A stretch of 64,000 bases of DNA from an uncultured Flavobacteriales bacterium (GCA_913063375.1 CAJXXR010000017.1:1-64000); one strand, 5' to 3'; positions 34,466 to 43,819 are shown, counted from the stretch's first letter. Made by a program: numbers and translations. The notes: generated by a model from the sequence alone, not told the origin.

Positions 34466-36066
34466 ACTAGTCTTTTAGATTGAACAAATAGATGAAGTAG
34501 TATTAGTATTAATACAAATATACTAAGTCTAGCTATTGCGTGTTTGTACTTTACAAAGAAAGTTATCTCTGTTAATAGTTCAACTTCAGCAGATAAGAAT
34601 GCTCTTTCATCCCAATTGGAAAGCACTTTAATATCCCCATAAGGATCTATCACAGCAGATATTCCAGTATTTGCAGAACGAACTATATAGCGTCTATTTT
34701 CTATTGCTCTCAAGCGGGCATAGGCCAGATGCTGTCTATATCCTGCTGTATCTCCCCACCAAGAGTCGTTGGTAATAATACAAATAAGGTTAGCTCCATC
34801 AGCAACAAAAGAACTGACATAGTCACCAAAAATTGATTCGAAACAAATGATAGGCGCAATCTTCGCCTTCTTGTAGCTTAAAATTTCCGGATATTTTGCT
34901 CTACCCAAACTCCCTACATGGCCTCCAAAATCTAAAGATAGATTCCCCAATAAGGGCACAAGGAAATTCTCAAATGGTACCATTTCAACTCCAGCTACCA
35001 ATTTAGATTTGTGATATATGGATGATAGTGAATCCGAAGACATTAATAAAGCCGCATTGTAACGCTCTATCAATTTACCTCTATAAGCCATAGCGGTTGG
35101 TCCAGGATTATCCAATTCCTCTTTAGTAAATGTTCTATAGGAATTCAATCCTGTCAATAATGCAACATTAGAATCTGGTAAGAATCGCTGAATACGTTGA
35201 ATTAAATAATTCTCTTTTATAGTACTTTCCTCCATCAATGGAGGTGGTATAAAGGTTTCAGGACAAACCAATAAATCTAAGCCCAAATGAGCAGTACTAT
35301 CAATGGATGTTTGAAAGGTTTCTAGTTGACGGGAAAAAGGAATGTTGTAGTATTTATCTTCAATAAAATAATTGGGCTGGTATATTCCAACTTTATAGGT
35401 TTCTCCTTTAATCTCATATTTTGAAGCTACCAAAAATGAAATAGAAATCGGGATCAATATGTACACAATTCCTTTTCTTAGAATGGTCCATATCTTTTGA
35501 TTTAATGAAGTAGCATGGTCCCAACTTATCCACAGTTTGTAGACTACAATATTCACCAACCATACCCACAAGGTCCCACCAAATACCCCTGTATATTCAT
35601 ACCATTGCACCCAAGACGGATAATTGGCAAAGGAATTACCCAAATGAAACCAAGGCCAATATAAATCCCAGTGTAATTGAAGGTAATCAATGCTAATCCA
35701 ACAAAGGACTAATAGTAATAAACCGTATTTGTTATTTGGATTTCCTTTTGCGGTAGCCAATTTATAACTCAATACAAATGGGATGGTAAAGATTCCTGCA
35801 TAGACCAGTGAAGAAGCCACAGGCCCCAACCAGGTAGCATACGATATCCAATAGGTATTGATCAAACTCCAAATGAGTTGTAGGCTAAACACCCACCAAG
35901 CAAACCTTCGCGTAGGCAATCCTTTTTGCTGCATACTTCTCATTTGCAAAAGGATAGGCACATACGCAATAAAAACGAGGAAGCTAAAATCTATAGCTGG
36001 CCAAACCAAACTCAATAATAAAATAGCCAGTAAGAAGCGGACACTACTAGGGAACCTGCTTAACAT
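34462..36066 (-). CDS. lnt: Apolipoprotein N-acyltransferase
   Basis: 534 aa. An N-terminal part with about six membrane segments (residues 8-200) and a C-terminal carbon-nitrogen hydrolase domain with the E-K-C triad: E in LLVCPETFIPP, K in IYHKSKLVAG, C in IAPIICFESIFG. It adds the third acyl chain to lipoproteins on the periplasmic face of the inner membrane. Several lipoproteins in this window are candidate clients, and the next gene downstream encodes one. The stop overlaps the following ATG (ATGA). Confidence 0.94.
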   Translation of the reverse strand: MLSRFPSSVRFLLAILLLSLVWPAIDFSFLVFIAYVPILLQMRSMQQKGLPTRRFAWWVFSLQLIWSLINTYWISYATWLGPVASSLVYAGIFTIPFVLSYKLATAKGNPNNKYGLLLLVLCWISIDYLQLHWDLYWPWFHLGNSFANYPSWVQWYEYTGVFGGTLWVWLVNIVVYKLWISWDHATSLNQKIWTILRKGIVYILIPISISFLVASKYEIKGETYKVGIYQPNYFIEDKYYNIPFSRQLETFQTSIDSTAHLGLDLLVCPETFIPPPLMEESTIKENYLIQRIQRFLPDSNVALLTGLNSYRTFTKEELDNPGPTAMAYRGKLIERYNAALLMSSDSLSSIYHKSKLVAGVEMVPFENFLVPLLGNLSLDFGGHVGSLGRAKYPEILSYKKAKIAPIICFESIFGDYVSSFVADGANLICIITNDSWWGDTAGYRQHLAYARLRAIENRRYIVRSANTGISAVIDPYGDIKVLSNWDERAFLSAEVELLTEITFFVKYKHAIARLSIFVLILILLHLFVQSKRLV

Positions 36067-36110
36067 AGGTCAAATAATTTTATCGCAAAGAAAGCCTCTA
36101 TTTATGACTT

Positions 36111-37175
36111 CTATAGTGAATATCTTAAAGAAAAAACGTGAGAGTATAATGCAAGGGATTGATCTCCTAGATCTGTAAAGGCATAATCAATATTGATTTT
36201 TTGATAATGAATCCCAAGTCCAATATTAGGTTGAAAATTCAATTCTTTTTCACCGAAATCTTCAACTTCTTGAAAATTACCTAATCCTAAACGAACATAT
36301 ACCAATTTCTTTAAGTCCAATTCCAATCCTATATGTGGTGCAATAGAAGCAAATGAGCTACTAATAAGTTCATTTCTCTCCCCATCAAAAAACACATCAA
36401 GATCGACCTCAGCTCGTAGATTAAGGTCATGCTTTAATTGAAAACTTCTAGCTGCCCCTAACAATAATTTTGGCAGCGTGATCTCCAATCCATTTTCTGG
36501 TGCCTCCTGCCCAAGGTCTTCAAAGTCCTTGAATTCTGCATCGTCAAACATCCAAGCATTGAAGGTTGTAGTTGCATCTCTCAGCACCGCACCATAAGAC
36601 ATCTTACCTTTATTGTACTTTGCTGAAACATCAAATCCGAATCCCCAAGAATTTGCAAAGGGACCTACCTTTCGATAAATAAGCTTTACATTTCCTCCAT
36701 AATATAATCCAGAAACATTTGCCTTTCTAGCATACGATCCGATAAGTGCATAGTCGGCAGCAGAAAATAGCGATATTCTATCGTAATCTACATTCCCATC
36801 CTTATCTATCAATTCTGTAGTATTCATGATATCGTCCACCCCAAATCGGATCAAACTTACCGCAGCAACACTATTACTGTCTAAACGTTTACTTACCGCA
36901 CCATAATCATAGGATGCTATCCCAGAAAAATAATTGGCATGCATCAAAGCAGCAGACATAGAATCACTTTGCTCCATCAAGGCTGCAGGATTCCAATACG
37001 CCGATTCTACCGTTCCCTCAGCAGCAATCACAGATCCTGCCAATCCAAAAGATCGAGCACCTACACCAAGGTTCAAAAATTCATTGCTGTATTTGGCTGT
37101 TTGAGCAAACATTTGAAAACATCCAAAAAGGACTAAAACCTTAAAAAATAAAAACTGCTTTGTTTTAAACTTCAT
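36111..37175 (-). CDS. PorV/PorQ-like outer-membrane beta-barrel protein (T9SS associated)
   Basis: 354 aa. Signal peptide ending MFAQ, then the family head NEFLNLGVGARSFGLAGSVIAA and SAYWNPAALM, followed by many amphipathic beta-strands, ending in a YSL strand as expected for a BAM substrate. PorV/PorQ proteins (FadL-like barrels) act as shuttle or anchor for T9SS cargo, consistent with the many T9SS substrates here; a small gap (44 bp) separates it from lnt. The specific paralogue (PorV, PorQ or a relative) is not settled. Confidence 0.82.
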   Translation of the reverse strand: MKFKTKQFLFFKVLVLFGCFQMFAQTAKYSNEFLNLGVGARSFGLAGSVIAAEGTVESAYWNPAALMEQSDSMSAALMHANYFSGIASYDYGAVSKRLDSNSVAAVSLIRFGVDDIMNTTELIDKDGNVDYDRISLFSAADYALIGSYARKANVSGLYYGGNVKLIYRKVGPFANSWGFGFDVSAKYNKGKMSYGAVLRDATTTFNAWMFDDAEFKDFEDLGQEAPENGLEITLPKLLLGAARSFQLKHDLNLRAEVDLDVFFDGERNELISSSFASIAPHIGLELDLKKLVYVRLGLGNFQEVEDFGEKELNFQPNIGLGIHYQKINIDYAFTDLGDQSLALYSHVFSLRYSL

Positions 37176-37300
37176 ATTTATATTACTTAGAGCTCAGCTA
37201 CCCAAATGTATGGAATATTTCCAGATATCAATGGATAGCATAGATCAAAAAAACTATGGTATACTCTGTACTAACAGGCAATTAATCTATTTTATTGTGG

Positions 37301-38650
37301 CTATTCCGATTTTTCAAGTATTTTCCTTGCTAAAATTCTAAAACGTGTCCCTAGCATTATTGCCGAAGCAGTCAATCCAAATAGAAGACCTATCCAAATT
37401 CCTTCTACGCCCATACCTTTATTGAAACCTAAATAATAACCAATAGGAAGTCCAATACCCCAATAAGCTATAAGAGAAATAAAAGCAGGTTTATTTACAT
37501 CTTGAAGGCCACGTAAAAGACCTAATCCAATTACCTGAATACCATCCGACAATTGGAAAAATACTGCTACCAATAGCAAGGACGCAGCTAGATCTACTAC
37601 CACAGGTTCTGAAACATAAAAGGCTGTAAGTTCATACCTAAACAACCAAAAGACAAGACCTGCAATTAGCATAAGAACACTCACCATTATATAACTACTA
37701 GTTCCCACTCTTGAAAGGTTCAAATAATCCTTCTTTCCTATGTGATTCCCAATACGAACAGTTGCTGCCGCCCCCAGCCCTGTCGCCATCATCCAGCTGA
37801 TAGAAGCTAAGTTTAGGGCAATTTGATGCGCTGCCATAGCCTCTACACTCAACCAACCAGCCATAACACTGGCTCCTGCAAAAGCACTTACTTCAAATGA
37901 AAATTGCAATCCGGCAGGAAAGCCAAGTTTAAACAATTTTCGTAATACTTTTTTTGATATTGCTGCGTACTGATACATACGATTCACAGTAGCATATCTA
38001 TTGGATGATTTGAAGTATCTATAGAAGGCAATAGCCATAAAAATTCTAGAAATAAGTGTGGCTATACCGGCTCCCAAAAGTCCCATGGCGGGAAATCCTA
38101 GCTTTCCAAATATCAAAATATAATTCAGCCCAACATTGATTGAATTACTCAATATACTGATATACATGGCTGTTCTAGTATCCGACATACCTTCTGTAAA
38201 CTGCTTATAGGTCTGAAAGAACATTACAGGTATCACAGAGAATCCGATGATGTACAAATAGGGCTTCGCTAATACAACTACAGATTCAGGTTGATTCATA
38301 TTACCTATGAACTGAGCCAGTACAAATAGAATTACCACCAAAACAAAGGAGACCAAAATATTCAAAAGATTGGCATTTTTTAGCCAACGACAAATCCCTT
38401 TCATATCATCCTTTCCATGCGATTCTGCAACCAAGGGGGTGATAGCAAAACTAATCCCGATCCCAATTACAAAAATGAAAAAGAAGAGCCCATTTGCCAA
38501 AGACGCGGCAGCAATGGAAGTTTCCCCTACTCTACCTACCATAACGGTATCTGCTACTCCTGTAAATATTTGTCCCAATTGACCAGTCATTACAGGCAAA
38601 GCTAAGCTTAGATTTTTCTTAAAATGATATGAATAGGCTTGTTTTCCCAT
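37301..38650 (-). CDS. MATE family efflux transporter
   Basis: 449 aa with 12 predicted membrane segments and the MATE pattern: PVMTGQLGQIFTGVADTVMVGRVGETSIAAASLANGLFF in the first repeat, and the two-fold related FKLGFPAGLQFSFEVSAFAGASVMAGWLS in the second half. MATE proteins exchange Na+ or H+ for cationic drugs or metabolites across the inner membrane. Divergent from the DUF4252 operon. The substrate cannot be told. Confidence 0.92.
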   Translation of the reverse strand: MGKQAYSYHFKKNLSLALPVMTGQLGQIFTGVADTVMVGRVGETSIAAASLANGLFFFIFVIGIGISFAITPLVAESHGKDDMKGICRWLKNANLLNILVSFVLVVILFVLAQFIGNMNQPESVVVLAKPYLYIIGFSVIPVMFFQTYKQFTEGMSDTRTAMYISILSNSINVGLNYILIFGKLGFPAMGLLGAGIATLISRIFMAIAFYRYFKSSNRYATVNRMYQYAAISKKVLRKLFKLGFPAGLQFSFEVSAFAGASVMAGWLSVEAMAAHQIALNLASISWMMATGLGAAATVRIGNHIGKKDYLNLSRVGTSSYIMVSVLMLIAGLVFWLFRYELTAFYVSEPVVVDLAASLLLVAVFFQLSDGIQVIGLGLLRGLQDVNKPAFISLIAYWGIGLPIGYYLGFNKGMGVEGIWIGLLFGLTASAIMLGTRFRILARKILEKSE

Positions 38651-38733
38651 TCGGCAAAGGTAATTTTTTAGAACTATCTAACCTTGCCAATAGGGCTCAT
38701 TTAAACTATTTTCAAAAAAAATCAATTACAGCT

Positions 38734-38758
38734 GTAACTTTTTTAAAGTTCAAACGTC
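38734..38758 (+). promoter_or_regulatory. Candidate ECF-sigma promoter for the DUF4252 operon
   Basis: GTAAC (38734-38738) and CGTC (38755-38758), 16 nt apart, resemble AAC/CGT-type -35/-10 elements recognised by ECF sigma factors. The operon start is at 38815 and the operon encodes an ECF factor, so this could be an autoregulatory site. No other copy was spotted upstream of a gene in this window. Confidence 0.5.
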
Positions 38759-38814
38759 TTCTCTATACAAACGGCCGAAACTTAAAAGAACTTAAACAAC
38801 AAAATACAGCAACC

Positions 38815-39582
38815 ATGAAAAAATATACTAGCATTTTTCTACTATCGGTTTTTGCAGCCTTAACTATTCAAGCTCAAAATCACAGTTTCAATAAATTTTT
38901 TAATCAATTTTCTGAACACCCTGAAGCTACTCAGGTGACAATTTCAAGACCAATGATGTGGTTAGTTAAACATTTTTCTGACGAAGACCTAAAGAATAAC
39001 CCTGAGATGGAGATGCTAAAAAGTATCAAGAGCTTTCGATTAGTATCTGTTCCAGGTGTAAGATCGGAATTGAAATCTAGTACGAAGTCGGTTAAGAATT
39101 TCCTTAGAAGGAAAATGGAGCCTTTGATGGAAATCAGAGATGGGAAAAATAACTTGACTTTGGCAATACATGAAAAAAGAGGCGTTATAAAAGAAGTTGG
39201 AATTTTGGTAGACTCAGAAGATGAGATGATTTTGATTCAAGTAAAAGGAAATTTTGACCTTGAACAAATTCAACATATTGGGGGTGCCATTGGTGATCAT
39301 ACAAACAATGCAAAATTGGATCAAAAGGATATCGCAGTAAATGCACAGATTTCCCTATACCCAAATCCTGCATCAGATCAAGCCATACAGGTTGAATATC
39401 CTGAAAATTTAGTACATTCCAATTATATTATTTCAGACCTTGAAGGAAGGGTATTACAAAGTGGAAGTTTAGAACAAGCTACACTGACAATACAAGCACA
39501 AAATTTTGCAAAGGGAACCTATATCTTTGTAATAGCATCTGGAGAAGACAAGAAGTATTCTAAAAAATTCACCATCAACTAA
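38815..39582 (+). CDS. DUF4252 protein with T9SS sorting domain
   Basis: 255 aa from the ATG at 38815 (MKKYTSIFLLSVFAALTIQAQ, signal peptide); the longer frame from 38629 begins inside the MATE gene and is rejected. A DUF4252 domain (FNKFFNQFSEHPEATQVTIS, then a LMEIRDGKNN segment) covers residues 25-170 and a type A sorting domain (YPNPASDQAIQVEYPE ... SKKFTIN) ends the protein. Unlike the two DUF4252 relatives downstream, this one is likely sent to the surface by T9SS. It is 1 bp upstream of the ECF sigma gene. Confidence 0.85.
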   Translation: MKKYTSIFLLSVFAALTIQAQNHSFNKFFNQFSEHPEATQVTISRPMMWLVKHFSDEDLKNNPEMEMLKSIKSFRLVSVPGVRSELKSSTKSVKNFLRRKMEPLMEIRDGKNNLTLAIHEKRGVIKEVGILVDSEDEMILIQVKGNFDLEQIQHIGGAIGDHTNNAKLDQKDIAVNAQISLYPNPASDQAIQVEYPENLVHSNYIISDLEGRVLQSGSLEQATLTIQAQNFAKGTYIFVIASGEDKKYSKKFTIN

Positions 39583-39583
39583 A

Positions 39584-40093
39584 ATGGAAATCGAAGAGTT
39601 TAAAGAAAAGGTATTACCAGCTAGAGATAAGCTCTACAGATATGCCTACTTTTTACTCAAGAATGAAGAGGATGCAAAGGATGTTGTTCAAGATGTATTA
39701 TTGAAGATTTGGGATGACAGACATAAGCGGAAATTCGACAATATAGAAGCCTGGGCCATCACCTTGATAAAAAATAGGACCATGGACAAATTGAGGAAAA
39801 AGAAAAAGAACTATTCAAATGAAGATGATCTCTTAACTTTATCCGATCGGGCACCTACACCAGAACAGCAGCATGCAACTAATCAAATGTATGCACATTT
39901 GCAAGATCAGGTGAAACGTCTATCCGCAAAGCAACAAGACATCTTTCATTTGAGAGAAATAGAAGGTAAGAGCTATCAGGAAATAAGCGAACAACTAGAC
40001 TTGGATGTTTCACAAGTTAAAGTTTACCTACACAGGGCAAGAAAGTTTTTAAAGGATAAATTATTTAAAATTGAAAGTTATGGACTACACTAG
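39584..40093 (+). CDS. ECF-type RNA polymerase sigma factor
   Basis: 169 aa, two-domain ECF factor. Region 2: FLLKNEEDAKDVVQDVLLKIWDDR; region 4: LSAKQQDIFHLREIEGKSYQEISEQLDLDVSQVKVYLHRARKFLKD (helix-turn-helix). No C-terminal extension. The start lies 1 bp after the stop of the upstream DUF4252 gene and the end overlaps the next gene by 14 bp, so the three form one unit. The downstream anti-sigma candidate would control it. Possible target: its own operon promoter at 38734-38758. Confidence 0.93.
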   Translation: MEIEEFKEKVLPARDKLYRYAYFLLKNEEDAKDVVQDVLLKIWDDRHKRKFDNIEAWAITLIKNRTMDKLRKKKKNYSNEDDLLTLSDRAPTPEQQHATNQMYAHLQDQVKRLSAKQQDIFHLREIEGKSYQEISEQLDLDVSQVKVYLHRARKFLKDKLFKIESYGLH

Positions 40094-40577
40094 CATAGAA
40101 CAAATACTCCAAAAGTATTGGGCAGGTGAGACCAGTTTAGAAGAAGAGAAATTGTTAATTCAATTTTTCACCAGCTCGGAGGTTCCTGCTCACTTGGAGG
40201 AACACCAAAGCTATTTCACTGCATTGCATCAGATGCAATCCGTGAAACTAGACGATACTTTCGATGAAGAAATACTTCAAATCATACAAGAACGTGGACA
40301 AAAGGATACCAAAACCATATCCATTTCCCGAAGCCCTAAAAGGTGGCTATCCATGGCAGCCAGTTTTGTTGCCATTCTTACGGTTGGTTATTTTGGTTGG
40401 TTTCATGAACCAAATGAACCGAAATATGCCGTAGTAGATAGTTACGAAACACCAGAGCAAGCTTTTGCTCAACTAAAAAATAGCCTAATGGGAATATCAG
40501 GAACCCTGAACGAAGGGAAACAACATAGTCTCAAGTTGGCGAAATTTGATCAATCAAGAAAAAAAATAATTCAGTAA
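40080..40577 (+). CDS. Putative membrane anti-sigma factor
   Basis: 165 aa from the ATG at 40080; a TTG 9 bp upstream is another possible start. It overlaps the sigma gene by 14 bp. The N-terminal ~90 residues are acidic and helical (QKYWAGETSLEEEKLLIQFF), as in anti-sigma domains that bind sigma regions 2 and 4. A single membrane segment lies at about residues 97-115 (LSMAASFVAILTVGYFGWF) and a short C-terminal part lies beyond it. No Zn-binding HxxxCxxC (ZAS) motif is visible. Function inferred from position and shape. Confidence 0.7.
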   Translation: MDYTSIEQILQKYWAGETSLEEEKLLIQFFTSSEVPAHLEEHQSYFTALHQMQSVKLDDTFDEEILQIIQERGQKDTKTISISRSPKRWLSMAASFVAILTVGYFGWFHEPNEPKYAVVDSYETPEQAFAQLKNSLMGISGTLNEGKQHSLKLAKFDQSRKKIIQ

Positions 40578-40587
40578 TACCCCTATC

Positions 40588-41115
40588 ATGAAAACAAAAT
40601 TGAAATACGTATTAATCCTACTTTGTTTCGGAATTGGCTTTAACAGTTTTGCACAAAATAATGCCATTGATAAGTTCTTTTCCAAATATGCAGACATGGA
40701 TGATTTTACTTCTGTAAGTATCTCCAGTAAGATGTTCTCCTTGGTAACAATGATTGATGGAGAAACAGAGGAAGATCAGGAAATTTTAGACTGTATCAGT
40801 CAACTTACTTCTTTGCGAATTCTCTCAACGGATAGAACAGAGATGTATGCAGAACTCACCAAAGTGGCTAAAAAAATCCCTAACAGGGAATATGAAGAGT
40901 TGATGTCTATCCATGAAAATAATGAGGATGTATTATTCCTTATTAAAGAAGATGGAAAGATAATTACAGAACTACTCATTCTAGCCTACGGTGAAGGTCA
41001 AGAGTTTACCATTATTAGCCTTACAGGGATTATAGACTTAGACAAGATTTCCAAACTATCTAAAGGAATGAATGTTGGAGGATTAGAACATCTAAAGAAA
41101 ATTGAAAACCGCTAA
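40588..41115 (+). CDS. DUF4252 secreted protein
   Basis: 175 aa with a signal peptide ending FNSFAQ. The DUF4252 landmarks are present: IDKFFSKYADMDDFTSVSIS, LRILSTDRTEMYAELTK, LFLIKEDGKIITELLI. No sorting domain, no lipobox, so it is expected in the periplasm. It lies 10 bp after the anti-sigma gene and overlaps nothing. Molecular function unknown. Confidence 0.85.
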   Translation: MKTKLKYVLILLCFGIGFNSFAQNNAIDKFFSKYADMDDFTSVSISSKMFSLVTMIDGETEEDQEILDCISQLTSLRILSTDRTEMYAELTKVAKKIPNREYEELMSIHENNEDVLFLIKEDGKIITELLILAYGEGQEFTIISLTGIIDLDKISKLSKGMNVGGLEHLKKIENR

Positions 41116-41125
41116 ACTATTAACC

Positions 41126-41620
41126 ATGTATAAAAAGATCAGTTATTTACTATGCTTAGTTTTTGTGAGCCTTTCTTTAAATGCACAAGAACCACTCGTT
41201 GAAAAATTCATTGAAGATAGGAAGGCTACCTCTCTATTTTTATATCAAAGTACCCTTCGGATGTTCAATGAACAAGAAAGCAACGAAGACTTTGATAAAT
41301 TGATAAAAGATTTAGAACTGATGCGTTTGTATATCCTAGATCAAAAGGTTGAAAAATCTGAGTTCAAAGCACTGTTCAGAAAAATTACGAAAGAGAATTA
41401 CGAAAGTGTTATGGAAGTGGATTCCAAAGAATTTACACTACGACTATTTGTCAAGGAAAAAGGCCGAAAAACAAGTTATGTACTTGGACTTATTACAGAA
41501 GATGGAACCTATTTAGCTGACATGAAAGGATCCCTCAACCTTGAATATCTTTCTGCACTAAATAACCAAAGCTGGTTGAAAAATGCAGCTGAGATTATTC
41601 CACAAAAAAAATCTAATTAA
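41126..41620 (+). CDS. DUF4252-like secreted protein
   Basis: 164 aa from the ATG at 41126 (MYKKISYLLCLVFVSLSLNAQ); a TTG 24 bp upstream (41102) lies inside the previous gene. The body lacks the tight N-terminal signature but keeps the pattern of the preceding gene (LVEKFIEDRKATSLFLYQ, DLELMRLYILDQK, LRLFVKEKGRKTSYVLGLI, DMKGSLNLEYLS). Taken as a divergent DUF4252 member, hence a third copy in this operon. Confidence 0.7.
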   Translation: MYKKISYLLCLVFVSLSLNAQEPLVEKFIEDRKATSLFLYQSTLRMFNEQESNEDFDKLIKDLELMRLYILDQKVEKSEFKALFRKITKENYESVMEVDSKEFTLRLFVKEKGRKTSYVLGLITEDGTYLADMKGSLNLEYLSALNNQSWLKNAAEIIPQKKSN

Positions 41621-41632
41621 TTCAGGCTATTT

Positions 41633-42526
41633 ATGATTTTACAAACCCATAATTTATCTAAGAACTATGGAAAAGTTCAAGCGTTGAGCAACTTGAACCT
41701 ATCCATAGAAAAGGGCACCGTATTCGGACTACTAGGTCCTAATGGTTCAGGGAAAACAACCACACTAGGTATCATTCTTGGTTGTCTCAATCAAAATGAA
41801 GGAAGTTTTAGTTGGTTTGATGGAGAAAACGGGGCAAAAACCAGACAAAAATTGGGCGCACTTTTAGAGGGTCCCCTATTTTACCCCTATATGTCGGCCA
41901 TCGATAATCTAAAACTGGCTTGTAAAATCAAAAATTGTTCTGAAGATAGAATTGAACTTGTTTTAAAACAAGTTGGCTTGTGGGAACGAAAAAATTCTGC
42001 CTTCAAAACCTTTTCTTTAGGAATGAAACAACGTTTATCCATAGCCTCTTGTCTGCTTGCAGATCCAGAGGTTTTGGTATTAGATGAACCTACCAATGGA
42101 TTGGATCCTCAAGGAATTGCTGAAATCAGAGAATTGATAATCGACATCGCTCAAAATGGAAAGACTATCATCTTAGCTAGCCATATGTTGGATGAAGTAC
42201 AAAAGGTATGTACCGATTTCGCCATATTGAGTAACGGTAAAATGCTTCATCAAGGAAAAGTCGATGTTGATCTAGGTGATCAAATCAAGATTGAAGTGGC
42301 TGCTTTTGATCCAATGGAATTAACCAATTTCATGAATGAAAGCCCGCTTATCGCAAAATCAAAAGCCGTAAAAGGAATTTGGGAGATCACTTTAAATGGT
42401 GAACATTCAGCAGCCGATATCGCAAAAGCACTCGCCGATAAAAACATCCTTTTAAGTCACTTTGAAATAGTGAAGAAAAGTTTGGAGACTCAATTTTTAG
42501 AAATCTTAAAAGAACACAATGCGTAA
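41633..42526 (+). CDS. ABC transporter ATP-binding protein
   Basis: 297 aa. Walker A GLLGPNGSGKTTTLG (33-47 region), signature FSLGMKQRLSIASCLLA (LSLGMKQR variant), Walker B VLVLDEPTNGLD and a C-terminal extension. Typical of ABC-2 exporter ATPases. It overlaps the permease gene by 8 bp. Its place after the DUF4252 genes in an ECF-led operon points to a stress or envelope role, but the cargo is unknown. Confidence 0.93.
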   Translation: MILQTHNLSKNYGKVQALSNLNLSIEKGTVFGLLGPNGSGKTTTLGIILGCLNQNEGSFSWFDGENGAKTRQKLGALLEGPLFYPYMSAIDNLKLACKIKNCSEDRIELVLKQVGLWERKNSAFKTFSLGMKQRLSIASCLLADPEVLVLDEPTNGLDPQGIAEIRELIIDIAQNGKTIILASHMLDEVQKVCTDFAILSNGKMLHQGKVDVDLGDQIKIEVAAFDPMELTNFMNESPLIAKSKAVKGIWEITLNGEHSAADIAKALADKNILLSHFEIVKKSLETQFLEILKEHNA

Positions 42527-43334
42527 TTTATTTTCTATAGAATATTTTAAAATCAAGAAAACGAGGTATTTCTGGGTTCTAAGTAGCTTTTATCTATTGT
42601 CTCTTTTAATGGTTGGCTACGGTTCAAAATTATTAATGGACTACCTAGGTGGCAACCTTGGAGATTTTATAAAAATGGCGCAAGTGGGTGCTATTTCAAC
42701 CAATGTCCTATATGACTTTACGGATCTTTGGCATAACCTATCCTATCTAGCTGGATTCCTCAAATTTGTTTTGGCCTTTATTCTTATCATTTCTGTAAGC
42801 AATGAATTCAGCTATAAAACCGTCCGTCAAAACATCATGGATGGAATGAGCAGAACAGATTGGCTTAAATCCAAATGGTTACTCATCCTATTATTAGCTA
42901 CGGGTTCAACCCTCTTCTTATTTATTTTCGGATTATTTTTAGGTTTTATGTACTCTCCAGTTCAAGGGGTGGATTATGTATTTTTCAATATTGAAATGTT
43001 ATTGGGGCACTTCCTAAGCGTTATCACCTATTTGAGTTTTGCCCTTTTAGCCGTATTGCTATTCAGGAAATCTGGTTTTACGATGGCAGTAGTCATACTC
43101 TATGGTCATCTTATTGAACCTATTTTTGGTTCTATCTATTCAGATGAATTAGGAATCGTTAGAAACCTTTTACCTTTTGAATCGGTTGCAAATATTGTAC
43201 GCTTCCCATTCGGAAAACACTTTTTCCAGGAGACACAAAATTACTTAGCTATACAGGATGTAACTATTCTATTAGGCTTTTTAATCTTAAGTGGATTGCT
43301 TTGCTTGAGGATAGTGAAGAAAAGAGACTTTTAG
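42519..43334 (+). CDS. ABC-2 type transporter permease
   Basis: 271 aa with about six membrane segments (first at ~18-38, last at ~245-262), an extracytoplasmic-side loop after the first segment, and the VSNEFSYKTVRQNIMDGMSRTDWLKSKWLL motif typical of ABC-2 permeases. Partner of the preceding ATPase. Last gene of the run; no terminator was seen before the hairpin repeat at 43380. Confidence 0.88.
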   Translation: MRNLFSIEYFKIKKTRYFWVLSSFYLLSLLMVGYGSKLLMDYLGGNLGDFIKMAQVGAISTNVLYDFTDLWHNLSYLAGFLKFVLAFILIISVSNEFSYKTVRQNIMDGMSRTDWLKSKWLLILLLATGSTLFLFIFGLFLGFMYSPVQGVDYVFFNIEMLLGHFLSVITYLSFALLAVLLFRKSGFTMAVVILYGHLIEPIFGSIYSDELGIVRNLLPFESVANIVRFPFGKHFFQETQNYLAIQDVTILLGFLILSGLLCLRIVKKRDF

Positions 43335-43819
43335 TTTTCGTTGTGCTAATGAATTGAATTCGAATAAAACGTATATGTTGTCACGAGCAACATGCTCGCG
43401 GCAGCGTAAGAAATACAAACTATGCTAAATATTTTGGTACACAAGAAGTACAAATTAGCATGGTATAAAGTACAAACATCAGGCAAAAGGAAATAATCAT
43501 TGCAAATAAACACTGTACAAATAGTCTATTTTCTCGTCCTGCTTTTTTATTTCTTGAACGCCTTTCAATCATATAGCTAAGGAAGAATAAAGTCCTAAAA
43601 TTCATGATTTTATTCGTTCAAAAGCTATAATATTTAGTTGGTAACTTTATCCGTTTTGGCATCCCTAACAATGATTAATCCATACAAGACCAATTACCCT
43701 ACCTTATTTGGCATAAAAAGAGATGCTCAATTAAATGATTCCCAATATTTACCTACCGTTTATCTAAAACACAATAGAACAATCTTTTAAAATGCTTATT
43801 TTAGATAAAAACCAAAACT
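43335..43819. other. Intergenic region with hairpin repeat and an 11-bp inverted repeat
   Basis: 485 bp. It holds the hairpin repeat copy at 43380-43406 and, just before the PspC-like gene, TTTATCTAAAA (43759-43769) and TTTTAGATAAA (43799-43809), a perfect 11-bp inverted repeat spaced by 29 nt. A minus-strand ORF of 61 codons (43420-43605) is not convincing. Confidence 0.5.
43380..43406 (-). repeat. Intergenic hairpin repeat, copy 4 (opposite orientation)
   Basis: Reverse complement starts GCTGCCGCGAGCA with the arm partner TGCTCGTG; inner 6-bp stem CGAGCA/TGCTCG around a 3-nt loop, plus a G-U pair at the place where copies 2 and 3 have one. Same head as the other copies; the tail is lost. 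Confidence 0.55.

Noticed and set aside
43420-43605. Minus-strand ORF of 61 codons with a hydrophobic segment
   Set aside because: No ribosome site, no neighbours in the same direction, no recognisable family; it lies in AT-rich intergenic sequence next to a hairpin repeat.
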